A stretch of DNA of 64,000 nt. Source: Thetidibacter halocola (GTDB taxonomy: Bacteria; Pseudomonadota; Alphaproteobacteria; Rhodobacterales; Rhodobacteraceae). A model generated the notes under the pieces. That model did not search any database. It worked only from the letters and a program-made list of their open reading frames with translations, and had not been told where the DNA came from. Of this stretch, positions 8,361 to 17,164 are shown piece after piece. Location: the NCBI RefSeq assembly GCF_018224955.1, contig NZ_JAGTUU010000002.1, positions 62,001 to 126,000 on the forward strand, read 5' to 3'. The position numbers were made by a program, and so were the translations under genes. The stretch's first letter is position 1. Every line of letters begins with the position of its first letter.

Positions 8361-9368
8361 TCAAGGTGCCCAGAGAAGTGTCTGGTTGCCCCCCAGTTTC
8401 GAGAAGGAGAGCGGCCTGCGTGGCGCGGCAAGGGACTCGGCCAAGGGGTCGGCGGTCAGTGCGATGTAGGGTTCCAGCCAGGCCAGCTGGAAATCCTGCA
8501 GCTTGTCGTCGGACCCGTCGAAAAAGCTTTGTGTCTCGCCCGACAGCGCGGCGCTGGCGGCGCCGGTTTCGAGGTCGCCCAGCGCAAAGCGCGCGACCCG
8601 TTCCAACGCGCCACCACAGCGGTCGCGCACCGACAGGCCCTGACGTTCCAGCAGTAGCGCGGTGGCGGAAATGGGCGCCAGCGCGTGCAACTGGTAGTGC
8701 AACGCCAGCCGCCCGCGCGCCATTTCCTGCGGCAGCGCACCTTCGGTATCGGCTGTGCACAGGATGTAGACAGTCGACCACGCCGCCCAGCCGCGCATCA
8801 CAGGATCGTTCAGCATGTCGGCCGTGGCAGCGGCGGCCATCGCGGCCCAGGCGCGCAGGTTACCCTGCGCCGCGCCATCGGGCGCCCCCTCCCAGAAGGT
8901 CATCTGCTCTTCGACCCGCCGGCCCAGCCAGACGCGGGTCAGGTCGAGCCCCTGGTAATCCGTGGTGTGCGGAATGGCGGCCCGCGCCACGACAGCCGCC
9001 GCGGCCAGGCGCGAGCCGATGGTCAGCCGCACGGTTTCGGACCGCTGGTCGGCCAGTGCATCGGCCCGGGCCCAATGCGCCAGATGCCCGATCAGGCAAT
9101 CCGCATGGGCGCGCCGGGCGTCGCCCTCGGCCTTCAGCATCGCCTCTGCCCGGTCGGCCTGAAGGCGCAGGAAATCGTCCAGCGGGTCCAGCGCGGCGAC
9201 CGCCTCGGCCTCGGCCTGCTTGTCGAGGGTCGAGCGCGTGGGATCGTCCGCCTGGTATCGGCTGTCGAAGTCCAGTTTCAACACCGGGTCGACGGGTGCC
9301 GGGCAATCCTGCGCCCAGGCGGGCGCGGAAAGCGTGCCCAACAAGGCCATTGCAGCAAGGCGCATCAT
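8361..9368 (-). CDS. AlgL-like periplasmic protein, probably catalytically dead alginate lyase homologue
   Basis: This encodes 335 residues with a signal peptide (cleaved after APAWA-Q). The fold family is AlgL (PL5): CPAP and L-F-SRY-DD-R-TLD at the N terminus, CLIGHLAHWARADAL, WLGRRVEEQM and WLEPYIAL. By alignment to my memory of P. aeruginosa AlgL, the NNHSYW active-site motif reads GNLRAW here (residues 169-174), so the catalytic His is Leu171. The R...YHNY segment reads LALHYQLH, so the Arg is Leu221 and the Tyr is His228. Lyase activity is therefore doubtful; a structural or polymer-binding role in the periplasmic complex is possible. It overlaps the AlgK-like stop by 4 bases. Confidence 0.8.
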   Translation of the reverse strand: MMRLAAMALLGTLSAPAWAQDCPAPVDPVLKLDFDSRYQADDPTRSTLDKQAEAEAVAALDPLDDFLRLQADRAEAMLKAEGDARRAHADCLIGHLAHWARADALADQRSETVRLTIGSRLAAAAVVARAAIPHTTDYQGLDLTRVWLGRRVEEQMTFWEGAPDGAAQGNLRAWAAMAAAATADMLNDPVMRGWAAWSTVYILCTADTEGALPQEMARGRLALHYQLHALAPISATALLLERQGLSVRDRCGGALERVARFALGDLETGAASAALSGETQSFFDGSDDKLQDFQLAWLEPYIALTADPLAESLAAPRRPLSFSKLGGNQTLLWAP

Positions 9369-12112
9369 TGGCCTCCAGTGACAGAGATCAGTGCCGCCAT
9401 CTCGTTCGCGCGGGGGTTTCCGGCGGTGCGCGCCCGTTGCAGCCAGCCCATCGCCTCTGTCGGATCGCGCAGCGTGCCGATGCCAAAGCCCAGCGCAAAG
9501 GCCAGTTCGACCATCGACTCGTCCTGTCCGGCCTCGGCGGCACTGCGCAGCCAGCGCAGGCTTTCGGCCAGGTCCGCCTGCCCGCGCGCCTCGCGCCGCA
9601 GCAGCATCCCGTATTCATGCGCTGCCAGCGGATCGCCCGCCCGCGCCGCATGGCCATAGACTGCGCGCATGTCGATGCGCGCCGCGACGGCGGAGCGGAT
9701 CGCATCGTCGGCCTTGCGATAGCCGGTCAGAACCCAGGGCGCGGTGGCGATGCCGGGGCGGGCCAGCGCATCCAGCAAGTGCCCTGCGGCGGCCTCGGCG
9801 TCGTAAGAGGGCAGATCCGGGTCGGCGGTCAGGCGGAACAGGCGTTCCAGTGCCGACGCGTCGCCATCCGCCAGAAGCCGCGCCTGAACCTCGGCAGCGC
9901 CCGGCGCGGCGCCGTTGCGATACAGGCGCATCTGGTCGTCGGAGAGGCGCAGCTTGGACAGAACGTGCCCACCCTCGAATTCCAACGCGATGCGACGCCA
10001 GTGCCACGACCCCTGCGGATCGCCGCGCAGGGCATAGGCCTCGCCCAGTTCGTCGGCGTCCTTGGTGCCGCAATTCATCAGGCTCACAGCGCGGTCGATG
10101 TAATCGTCCACCCGGTCGGCGGGCAGGAAGGGGATGGCAAAGACCAGCGCCAGGAAATCGCCGCGCGCCTCGATCACGTCGCGGAACTCCTGGTAGACGG
10201 CTTCGGCGCTGGCGCGATAGTCGCCGGGTAGCAGCGACGCCGCCAGCAGGCGCGATTTGAGCCGGATCGCCGCGCCCTCGCCCCGGTTGCCCGCCATGGT
10301 CAGCAGGCGCAGGATCTCGTCCGCCACCTGCGGGTCGCGGGCGTTGTCCTCGATCAGCGCGATGGCCAGGTCCAGCGCCGTGGTCACGCCGTTGTTCAGG
10401 TGCACCCGACGGAAGAACTCCACCGCCAGCGCCCGTTCGGCGGGCGAGGCGGCCAGTTCGAATTCCAGCTCGGCAAAGACCTCGAGGGCCTGGTCGGAGC
10501 GTTCCAGCCGCCCGGCCCAGAGTTGCAGCGCCGTGTCCGAGGACAGCGGACTGGAATGCACACGCTGCGCCTGCTGTGCCAGCGGGGCCGATCGGCCGGC
10601 CAGCGCCTGCGACTGGATCGCCGCGATGGTTTCGGGGTCCTTGAACGGGTCCAGCGCCACAAGGTCCGTGGCCGAAATCGTCACCGGCGCATTCCCCGCA
10701 GCACGCAGGTTCACCGCCCAGAGATCGGCCTGCCCCAGCAGCGGTGCCTCGTTCAACTGGCAGCGATAAAGGGTATCCAACCGCTCCATCGACGAGGTCA
10801 TGCCAAAGCGCGAGACAGTCTCCTGCAGCAGGTTTTCCGCCCGCATTGCCTGGCGCGGATCGTCGCGGTAGCGCACCAGCATGCCAGCCAGTACCTGCAT
10901 TCCTTCGGGGTCGCCGCGCCGCGCGGCCTCTTCATACAGCGGCAGCGCCTCGGCCTCGCCGGCCCAGCGGCCACGGCGGACCAGCACCTCGCGCGCCAGT
11001 TCGCGGAACACAAGGCCCGGCGCCGTCGGCATCACCGCAAGTTCGCGCAGGTAATCCATGTAAAACCCATCGTCGGCGGGCTTCATCCCGTCGACATTCA
11101 CGACCAGGTCCAGCCATGGGATCAGCGAGTTCCGGCTGCGGCGATCATCCTGGTTGAAATTGTAGCCCAGCATCGTCTGCAATTCGTCGGCAGTCACGAC
11201 CCCGGCAGAGATCAGGCGCCCGAACTGGCCCGCATCCAGCGACAGGCCCAGCTCGGCCGCGCGTTCGAGGTAGCGGCGCAGCTCGGCATTGTCCTTGCGG
11301 TCGGCCTCGGCGTTCAGGTGGTATTCCACCACGCGCCACGCGGCCTCGGCCCCGCCCATGTCAGCAGCGAATCGACGCCAGGCCAGCGCTGTAGCCGGGT
11401 TTCGTTGCACGATCTCGCCCTTGAGGTATTCCTGCGCGATCTGCTCGGCGCGGCCACACAGCGCGGGCGACATTTCCCCAAGGATGCCGCCAAAGGCCAT
11501 GGTCACAGTCAGGTCGAGCGGCGCGTCCCAGCCCTCCAGCAGGTCGCCACGGGTCTGCATCCGCGCGATCTCCAGCAACGCGCGGGCATTGCCGCCATAG
11601 GCCGCCTCGCGGATCAGGTCCTGGGCAAAGGCCACGTCGGGCGCGACCCCGATGCCGTTCATGTAGAACTGCGCCAGCTCCATCCGCTGGTTGTTGGTCA
11701 TCTCGCCCGCCTGCGCGCGCAGTTGCGGCACCAGCGCGCGGGCGGTCAGATCGTCCAGCCGCGCGGCAGAGAGGTGCAGCGCGATGCGGGCCAGCGTCTC
11801 GTCGATCCCGGCAAAGCCCTCTTCCAGCCCGGCCAGCCGGGTGATGAGCGCGTTGACAAAGTCGAAATGGCGGTCGGCATCCTCGGCCATCAGGGTGCGG
11901 ATGTCCCGGTGCAGAAAGCGGATGCGGTCCTCGTCGGTCAGTTCCCCAACGCCGCCCTCGGCTTTTGTATCGTCGGCGCGGGTGCGTTGATCTGAGGGCA
12001 TGCAGATATCGGACTGGCCCATGTTGGGCGGCAGGAAATCCAGCGCCAGGGGTTCGGCCCCCGCAGCCATCGGCAGGGCGATCAGGGCGGCCAGCGTCGC
12101 GGCACGGATCAT
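9365..12112 (-). CDS. Large AlgK-like Sel1/TPR repeat periplasmic protein
   Basis: This encodes 915 residues with a cleavable signal peptide (AAGA-EP) and no lipobox. The body is alpha-helical with Sel1-like repeats; the clearest are LAQFYMNGIGVAPDVAFAQDLIREAAYGGNA split across residues 145-175, LPLYEEAARRGDPEGMQVLAGML, and near the C terminus AHEYGMLLRREARGQADLAESL and LAFALGFGIGTLRDPTEAMGWL. Position and repeat type match AlgK, the scaffold that links the alginate machinery to the outer membrane. It is about twice the length of Pseudomonas AlgK (about 475) and lacks its lipid anchor. It is coupled by 4-base overlaps to both neighbours. Confidence 0.75.
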   Translation of the reverse strand: MIRAATLAALIALPMAAGAEPLALDFLPPNMGQSDICMPSDQRTRADDTKAEGGVGELTDEDRIRFLHRDIRTLMAEDADRHFDFVNALITRLAGLEEGFAGIDETLARIALHLSAARLDDLTARALVPQLRAQAGEMTNNQRMELAQFYMNGIGVAPDVAFAQDLIREAAYGGNARALLEIARMQTRGDLLEGWDAPLDLTVTMAFGGILGEMSPALCGRAEQIAQEYLKGEIVQRNPATALAWRRFAADMGGAEAAWRVVEYHLNAEADRKDNAELRRYLERAAELGLSLDAGQFGRLISAGVVTADELQTMLGYNFNQDDRRSRNSLIPWLDLVVNVDGMKPADDGFYMDYLRELAVMPTAPGLVFRELAREVLVRRGRWAGEAEALPLYEEAARRGDPEGMQVLAGMLVRYRDDPRQAMRAENLLQETVSRFGMTSSMERLDTLYRCQLNEAPLLGQADLWAVNLRAAGNAPVTISATDLVALDPFKDPETIAAIQSQALAGRSAPLAQQAQRVHSSPLSSDTALQLWAGRLERSDQALEVFAELEFELAASPAERALAVEFFRRVHLNNGVTTALDLAIALIEDNARDPQVADEILRLLTMAGNRGEGAAIRLKSRLLAASLLPGDYRASAEAVYQEFRDVIEARGDFLALVFAIPFLPADRVDDYIDRAVSLMNCGTKDADELGEAYALRGDPQGSWHWRRIALEFEGGHVLSKLRLSDDQMRLYRNGAAPGAAEVQARLLADGDASALERLFRLTADPDLPSYDAEAAAGHLLDALARPGIATAPWVLTGYRKADDAIRSAVAARIDMRAVYGHAARAGDPLAAHEYGMLLRREARGQADLAESLRWLRSAAEAGQDESMVELAFALGFGIGTLRDPTEAMGWLQRARTAGNPRANEMAALISVTGGQ

Positions 12113-13416
12113 TGCAGCGCCTCCTCGGGACAGGCCATCAGGCGGGGTTGCGGGCCCAGGGGCGCGTCGGTCTCGACCTCGACCCTCGGCGGCAGCGCGC
12201 CCAACCCGTCGAGCGGCAGAAAGAACCGACCCGAGCGCGGCGCATCCCGGCCGCGATGGATCGACCGGCTGCGCACCATGTCGGCGCCAGCCGGAAAGTG
12301 GAACCAGGCCGCGCCGGGCGACAGGCTGTCGGCATCCAGCATCAGCGTGTAGCGCCCGCCCGGTTGCAGGCTGCTCAGGTCCGCCATCAGGCGCTGGCCG
12401 CCGATCCCCGCCGCGACCGGCAGCGCGATGCGGCAGGTGTCGGCGGCGGCGGCGATCAGTTCGCGCAGTGGCTGGTCGCCGCGCTGGCCCAGCGACTGCC
12501 AGACCGGGTTTTCCCAGACGATATAGGCGGGCCGGTCGCGGGCAAAGTCGCGGCTGGTCAGATAGGCGGTCATCGCCTCCAGCGCGTTGCCACCCGGCAC
12601 CGTGATCATCTGCGCCGGCAGTCCGAGCGCCTCTTGCAGGAACCCGGCAAGGTTCAGTTCCGCCGCACCGGTCATGTCAGAGCCGATCACGACCACGCGC
12701 GCGCCGGGGCCGGGTTGCGGCGCGCCCGGCGCCAGCGAGGATACAGAAACAATTGCGCGAACCGGCGGCAGTTCTGCCCTGCATTGCTGTTGCAGGCGAA
12801 AGCGCATGACAGAGGGCAGGTCCTGTTCCGCCCCGGTCAACGTGACAAAGCGTGTCTTGGGCAGTGCGCCAAAACCGGGAGTCTGCGCGATCCGTTCCGC
12901 AGCCGCCATCGCCAGCGCGCGCTGGCCGTCCGGGTTCGGGCGCGGATCGGGACCGAAGAACACCGGCGCCGCCTGCCCGGCCTGACGCAGTGCTCGACGG
13001 CCATCGACCACGGCGATCCCTGCGGCGCGCATGGCCTCCAACATCCCGTCATGCACCGTCGCGGCCAGTTCGGGGTCGAAACCCAGGTCGGCGGCGACGG
13101 GAGGCAGATGCTGCGGCGCGGCCAGGGCCTTGGTCGGCATGGGCAGGAAAATCAGCCGGGTTCCCCCGGCTTCAAGCACCTCGGACAGGCGGGCCAGCCG
13201 GGCGATCATCTCGTCCGGTATGCGGTGATTCGTCATCAGGTCGGGGTCGATGCGATAGAACTGACCCGCCTCGCCCTCGACACTGGGCAGGGCGCCACCT
13301 GCAAGGTCGCGGCAGCCGTATCCGGTGTCCTGCGCCCGCGCGCCGCCGGCGCACAGCGCGGCCAGTGCCAGGACGGCGCCTGTCAGCCTGTATGCCCGCA
13401 TTGCCCTGCCCGCCAT
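12109..13416 (-). CDS. AlgX/AlgJ-like SGNH-type periplasmic protein, catalytic motifs altered
   Basis: This encodes 435 residues. A signal peptide follows MRAYRL (cleaved near ARA-QD). The layout fits AlgX: an N-terminal SGNH-like domain (residues about 35-345, with IFLPMPTKALAAPQ and YIVWENPVWQS) and a C-terminal beta domain resembling a carbohydrate-binding module. In AlgX/AlgJ the O-acetyltransferase triad is D-x-H plus a Ser in a GTS motif. Here the matching segments read PDPRPNPDG (residues 156-164, His replaced by Arg159) and IGSDMTG (residues 244-250, the expected Ser position is Asp247 unless Ser246 substitutes). Acetyl transfer is therefore uncertain. An ATG at 13401 is an alternative start giving a cleaner signal peptide. 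Confidence 0.75.
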   Translation of the reverse strand: MAGRAMRAYRLTGAVLALAALCAGGARAQDTGYGCRDLAGGALPSVEGEAGQFYRIDPDLMTNHRIPDEMIARLARLSEVLEAGGTRLIFLPMPTKALAAPQHLPPVAADLGFDPELAATVHDGMLEAMRAAGIAVVDGRRALRQAGQAAPVFFGPDPRPNPDGQRALAMAAAERIAQTPGFGALPKTRFVTLTGAEQDLPSVMRFRLQQQCRAELPPVRAIVSVSSLAPGAPQPGPGARVVVIGSDMTGAAELNLAGFLQEALGLPAQMITVPGGNALEAMTAYLTSRDFARDRPAYIVWENPVWQSLGQRGDQPLRELIAAAADTCRIALPVAAGIGGQRLMADLSSLQPGGRYTLMLDADSLSPGAAWFHFPAGADMVRSRSIHRGRDAPRSGRFFLPLDGLGALPPRVEVETDAPLGPQPRLMACPEEALQ

Positions 13417-13453
13417 GGGAGCCCCCGCTGCCCAGGCGCCGCGCCGTTGGTGT

Positions 13454-14203
13454 CTATCCGTCCGCGGCGTCCTGTCCTGTCAACTGCCTCAACATGTTCT
13501 CGGCCGCGGCCCTGATGCCCGGATGCGCGGTCTCACGCGCGCGAACCAGCAGGGTTTCGGCTTCTTGTCTTTGTCTGTCCGTCAGGTTGTCCTGTTCCAT
13601 CAGCGCCAGCGCCATCCGCAGCTCGATCCGGCCATCACCGGTCTGAGCGGATTGCGCCAGAATTCGGTCGCGCGTCGCGTTCGAGAGCGCGCCGAACAAC
13701 CGCCCCTCGCCGTTGAAATCGACCACCGCCTGAAGCGCCAGCGCATTGCCCGCCCAGGCATGGGGATAAAGCACCTGGATATACTTGCGGATCCGCTCGG
13801 TCGGTTCGGTCGCGGGCGACAGGTGGCGCATCGCCTCGACCATCTCGGGTAGGGTCCAGACCCGGCCCGCCCCCACCGCGATCGCCGCGTGATAGGCCAC
13901 GTCCGAGGCGGCGCTCTGCGCCTCGCCCCGTCCAACCAGCAGGCGGACGTATTTCTGTGCCGCCAAGCCGTCGCCATAGGCCGCAAGGCGGCGCAGGTGA
14001 TCGTCGGACACGACCTGGCGGGCCTGCATCCGGCGGCGCGCGTCGCGCAACTCGGTGGGCAGGCCACGCATCGTGCTGCGGTCGGGCGTGACGGTGACGC
14101 TGATCTGGCGCGTGTCCATCTCGGCGGCGAAGGGCATGGGAATGCTCTGCGCCGCAAGCGGTGAGGCGACCAGCACGGCCAGCAAAAGGGCGCCGCGGAT
14201 CAT
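13454..14203 (-). CDS. Unrecognised periplasmic helical protein of the exopolysaccharide operon
   Basis: This encodes 249 residues with a signal peptide (MIRGALLLAVLVASPLAAQ). The rest is mostly helical with TPR/Sel1-like spacing (VRLLVGRGEAQSA, YPHAWAGNALALQAVVDF) and resembles the neighbouring AlgK-like protein in style, but no family is recognised. There is no lipobox. It lies between the AlgG-like and AlgX-like genes, overlapping the former by 4 bases and separated from the latter by 37 bases. It occupies a slot that has no clear counterpart in the Pseudomonas alg operon. A scaffold role is inferred only from location and composition. Confidence 0.7.
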   Translation of the reverse strand: MIRGALLLAVLVASPLAAQSIPMPFAAEMDTRQISVTVTPDRSTMRGLPTELRDARRRMQARQVVSDDHLRRLAAYGDGLAAQKYVRLLVGRGEAQSAASDVAYHAAIAVGAGRVWTLPEMVEAMRHLSPATEPTERIRKYIQVLYPHAWAGNALALQAVVDFNGEGRLFGALSNATRDRILAQSAQTGDGRIELRMALALMEQDNLTDRQRQEAETLLVRARETAHPGIRAAAENMLRQLTGQDAADG

Positions 14204-15750
14204 TGGCCCACCCCGCCTGCCGGGCAGTCGAATTCCGGCGCGGCGGCCATCGGCTCGGCGGTGCCGCCGGTCAGGCGCAACGACGCATCGCCGCGCAGAT
14301 CCATCGCCACATGCCGCGACAGCATGGCAACGTCACCGTCCAGCAGGCGCGGGAATTGCTGCGACAGATCGTTGCCTTCCAGCAGCAGCGTCTCGCCCGT
14401 GGCGGTGGAGATCCCCGAGGCATTCTGGATCAGCACGTTGTCGGAAAGCTGCGTGACCGCGCCCCTGGACTGGGCCGAGACCCAGATGCCCGCGTTGCGG
14501 CTGCCCGCGACAAGGTTGGCGCTGACCGTGGTATCGCGGCTCTGGCGCACCTCGATCCCCTTCTGGCGCATATCCAGCACCACGTTGCCCGAGACGACAC
14601 CACAGCGCGTTCGGAAAAGCTTGATGCCGCCGCCGATCCGGTTCGACAGGACGTTGCCGGTCACGGCCACGCGAGCGCTGTTGCCCTCGACGATGATCGC
14701 GGCGCGGTCGCCTTCGAGCACGTAGTTGCCCGAGACCCGCGTGTCGCTGGAGCCGTTCAGTACGCGGATCGCGTTGGTCACCGCGTCGCCGAAGAACAGG
14801 TTGCCCGCCACCTGCGCCATCGGCGAGGCCGAGACCAGAAGCGCGTTGTGGCGCATGTCGAAAAAGCGGTTCGACAGCACCTCGGCCCCGGTTGCGCCGG
14901 TGATCGACACGGTCATCACGTCCTCAAACAGCGTGTCCTCGATCCGCGAGCGGCCCAGTGCGCGCATCACCGGATGCGCCGCCACGGCGACGCCCGAGAA
15001 CTTGCCCGTCTGGCCAAAGCCCAACCCCTGCACCCGCGCGCCGCGCATGGTCAGCATGCCGCCGCCACCCACCGCAAGGAACGGCACGAAATCGGGGGCA
15101 AGGGCGTTCTCCCCACCCGAGACGCCCAGCCAGGCACCCTCGACGGAAACCCGGCCAAAGCTCATCAGGAAGGCGCCGTCAGGGCGGCTGAGCGCGATCC
15201 GGTCCAGCGGACCGAGACGCAGGGTCGTGTCCTCCCACAGCAGGACGGGCGCGCGCAGCACCCAGGTGCCGGTGCCGTCCATGACCATGGGGGGCAAGCC
15301 GTGCCGGGCTAGTGCGGCGGCGATGTCGGACAGGGTCACAGAGCCGCCGCGAAAGGCCAGCGCATCGGTGCCGCGCGGCCCCTGTGCCAGCAGGATGTCG
15401 GTATTGTCCTTGCCGCCATGACTCTGCGCCAGGATCGCCAGGGCAAGGCGCATGTTCTGGAGGCTGCTTTGCGCCGGACCGTCGGGCAGGGCCGACAGGG
15501 CGGATGGCGCTGCGGCGGCCTCGACCGGCGCGGGGCGCGGCAGGCCGGCCTGGTCCAGCAGAGCGACAACGCTGCGGTCCCGGGCCGTGGGATCGTTGCG
15601 CAGCGTGTCGGTCAGCGCAGTCATCCGGGCGCGAAGGTCGTGCAGGTCGATGCCGGTATCGGCACGGGCCGGGACCGGCCCGAGAAGGGCGGCGCACAAG
15701 CCCGCGACCCCGAGGATCGCGGAAAGCCTATGCGCCAGCCCGTCAGGCAT
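14200..15750 (-). CDS. AlgG-like right-handed beta-helix protein lacking the epimerase DPHD motif
   Basis: This encodes 516 residues with a signal peptide (cleaved after PARA-D). Residues about 225-470 form a right-handed parallel beta-helix made of repeated xxVSGNxxxx turns (VLSNRFFDM, VAGNLFFGD, VSGNYVLEG, VTGNVLSNR, VSGNVVLDM, VSANLVAGS). Size and architecture match mannuronan C5-epimerase AlgG. The AlgG active site, Asp-Pro-His-Asp, is absent: the aligned stretch around residues 303-309 reads ALLVSAS. It may be a polymer-guiding scaffold rather than an epimerase, or an enzyme using other residues. The start overlaps the guanylyltransferase stop by 8 bases. Confidence 0.75.
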   Translation of the reverse strand: MPDGLAHRLSAILGVAGLCAALLGPVPARADTGIDLHDLRARMTALTDTLRNDPTARDRSVVALLDQAGLPRPAPVEAAAAPSALSALPDGPAQSSLQNMRLALAILAQSHGGKDNTDILLAQGPRGTDALAFRGGSVTLSDIAAALARHGLPPMVMDGTGTWVLRAPVLLWEDTTLRLGPLDRIALSRPDGAFLMSFGRVSVEGAWLGVSGGENALAPDFVPFLAVGGGGMLTMRGARVQGLGFGQTGKFSGVAVAAHPVMRALGRSRIEDTLFEDVMTVSITGATGAEVLSNRFFDMRHNALLVSASPMAQVAGNLFFGDAVTNAIRVLNGSSDTRVSGNYVLEGDRAAIIVEGNSARVAVTGNVLSNRIGGGIKLFRTRCGVVSGNVVLDMRQKGIEVRQSRDTTVSANLVAGSRNAGIWVSAQSRGAVTQLSDNVLIQNASGISTATGETLLLEGNDLSQQFPRLLDGDVAMLSRHVAMDLRGDASLRLTGGTAEPMAAAPEFDCPAGGVGQ

Positions 15751-17164
15751 ATTGCACCATGTTCATGTTCGGCGTGTTGGGATCGAAGGTTTCCAGCGTC
15801 ACGAACAGCAGTTCCGCCGGCTCGTCACCGGTGTTGACGATGCGCACCGGGCCATTGGCATCGGCATAGATCCGGCCACCCTCGCGCGAGACCTTGCTCC
15901 ATTCCGGGCCGCTGGCCTGCACCATGCCCCGGACCACGATGACCTGGCGCGAGCGCGGACCACGTTCGAGGATGATCGTGCGGCCGACGCCGATCTCGGC
16001 GGTGCCGAGGTGAAAGCGGTCGGTCTCGACGATCTTTTCCAGCGTCTCGGACTTGCGGAACGGCACCATCGCCGGGCGCGCCTCGGCCACGATCTCGGCC
16101 TCGGTGCGGCTGGCGGCCTTGAGCTGTTCCACCACCTTCTTGACGTCCTGCGTGTCGTCCATCCGGGCGACCAGCAGCGCGTCGGGCGTGTCGATCACGA
16201 TGATGTCGGTCAGGCCGACCACGCTGACCAGGCGGGAATCCGCCCGGACCATCGTGTTCATCGCGTTCAGCGCGATGACGTCGCCCTGCAACACGTTGCC
16301 GTTCATGTCGCGGTGCGAGATGGCATACATCGCCTTCCAGCTGCCCACGTCGTCCCAGGACACGTCCAGCGGCGCCAGCGCGATGCGGTCGGTCTTTTCA
16401 AAGACCAGCCCCTCGGTCGGCTCGGACGCCGCGCGGCCAAAGCTGTCGGCATCCAGGAACAGGCCCTCAGGGGTGTCGAGGCCACGTTCGACGGATTCGG
16501 CCACCGCTGCGGCGGAGTCGGGGTCAAAGCGGGTGTATTCCTCGATGATCGTGTCGGCGCGGAACATCGACAGGCCGGACGCCCAGTAGGCCGCCTTGGC
16601 ATCGATCAGAGCCTGCGCGGTTTCGGCGGGCGGTTTCTCGACGAAGCCACCGACGCGACGTACGCCCTCGAAATCGTCCATCGGGCCGGCATCGGTGATG
16701 TAGCCGAAGCCGGTTTCCGCATAGCGCGGCGGAATGCCGAAGGTGACGATGTGGCCGGCCTGCGCCGCCGGCAGGCAGCGCTCGATCGTGGCGTTCAACG
16801 GCCCCTCGATCACGTGATCGGCGGGGATGACGACAAGGATCGCATCGGGATCATTGCGCAGCGCGGCATGGGCCGCGGCCAGCACGGCGGGGCCGGTGTT
16901 ACGACCCTTGGGCTCGCACAGGATGCGCGCACCGACCTGGACCTCTCGCAGCTGCTGGACCACGGTGCCGCGATGCGTGACGCCGGTCACGATCAGCGGA
17001 TCGTGATACAACGCACCGCGATGACGCTGCACCGCCATCTGGAAGAAGGTCAGCGAGTCCGGGCCGCTCACGCGCTGGAACTGCTTGGGGCTTTGGGTTC
17101 GCGAGATCGGCCACAACCGTGTGCCGTTCCCGCCGCAGATGATCAGCGGATAGATTTTCGTCAT
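15743..17164 (-). CDS. algA: Mannose-1-phosphate guanylyltransferase (AlgA/ManC type) with degenerate isomerase half
   Basis: This encodes 473 residues. The N-terminal domain (1-350) has the pyrophosphorylase signature ICGGNGTRLWPISRTQSPKQF and the GGFVEKP motif, plus SWDDVGSW; it should make GDP-mannose from mannose-1-phosphate and GTP. The C-terminal 120 residues occupy the phosphomannose-isomerase cupin position (RPWGxYE/HHHRAEHW region in AlgA), but the His-rich zinc motif is missing; the segment reads ERGPRSRQVIVVRG. Isomerase activity is therefore not expected, and mannose-6-phosphate would need a separate ManA. It overlaps alg44 by 4 bases. GDP-mannose feeds AlgD, encoded at the operon head. 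Confidence 0.9.
   Translation of the reverse strand: MTKIYPLIICGGNGTRLWPISRTQSPKQFQRVSGPDSLTFFQMAVQRHRGALYHDPLIVTGVTHRGTVVQQLREVQVGARILCEPKGRNTGPAVLAAAHAALRNDPDAILVVIPADHVIEGPLNATIERCLPAAQAGHIVTFGIPPRYAETGFGYITDAGPMDDFEGVRRVGGFVEKPPAETAQALIDAKAAYWASGLSMFRADTIIEEYTRFDPDSAAAVAESVERGLDTPEGLFLDADSFGRAASEPTEGLVFEKTDRIALAPLDVSWDDVGSWKAMYAISHRDMNGNVLQGDVIALNAMNTMVRADSRLVSVVGLTDIIVIDTPDALLVARMDDTQDVKKVVEQLKAASRTEAEIVAEARPAMVPFRKSETLEKIVETDRFHLGTAEIGVGRTIILERGPRSRQVIVVRGMVQASGPEWSKVSREGGRIYADANGPVRIVNTGDEPAELLFVTLETFDPNTPNMNMVQYA

Noticed and set aside
6442-8469. A 675-codon plus-strand frame full of valine-rich repeats opposite the RTX gene
   Set aside because: It is the antisense image of the RTX nonapeptide repeats; the minus strand has the true GGxGxD pattern.
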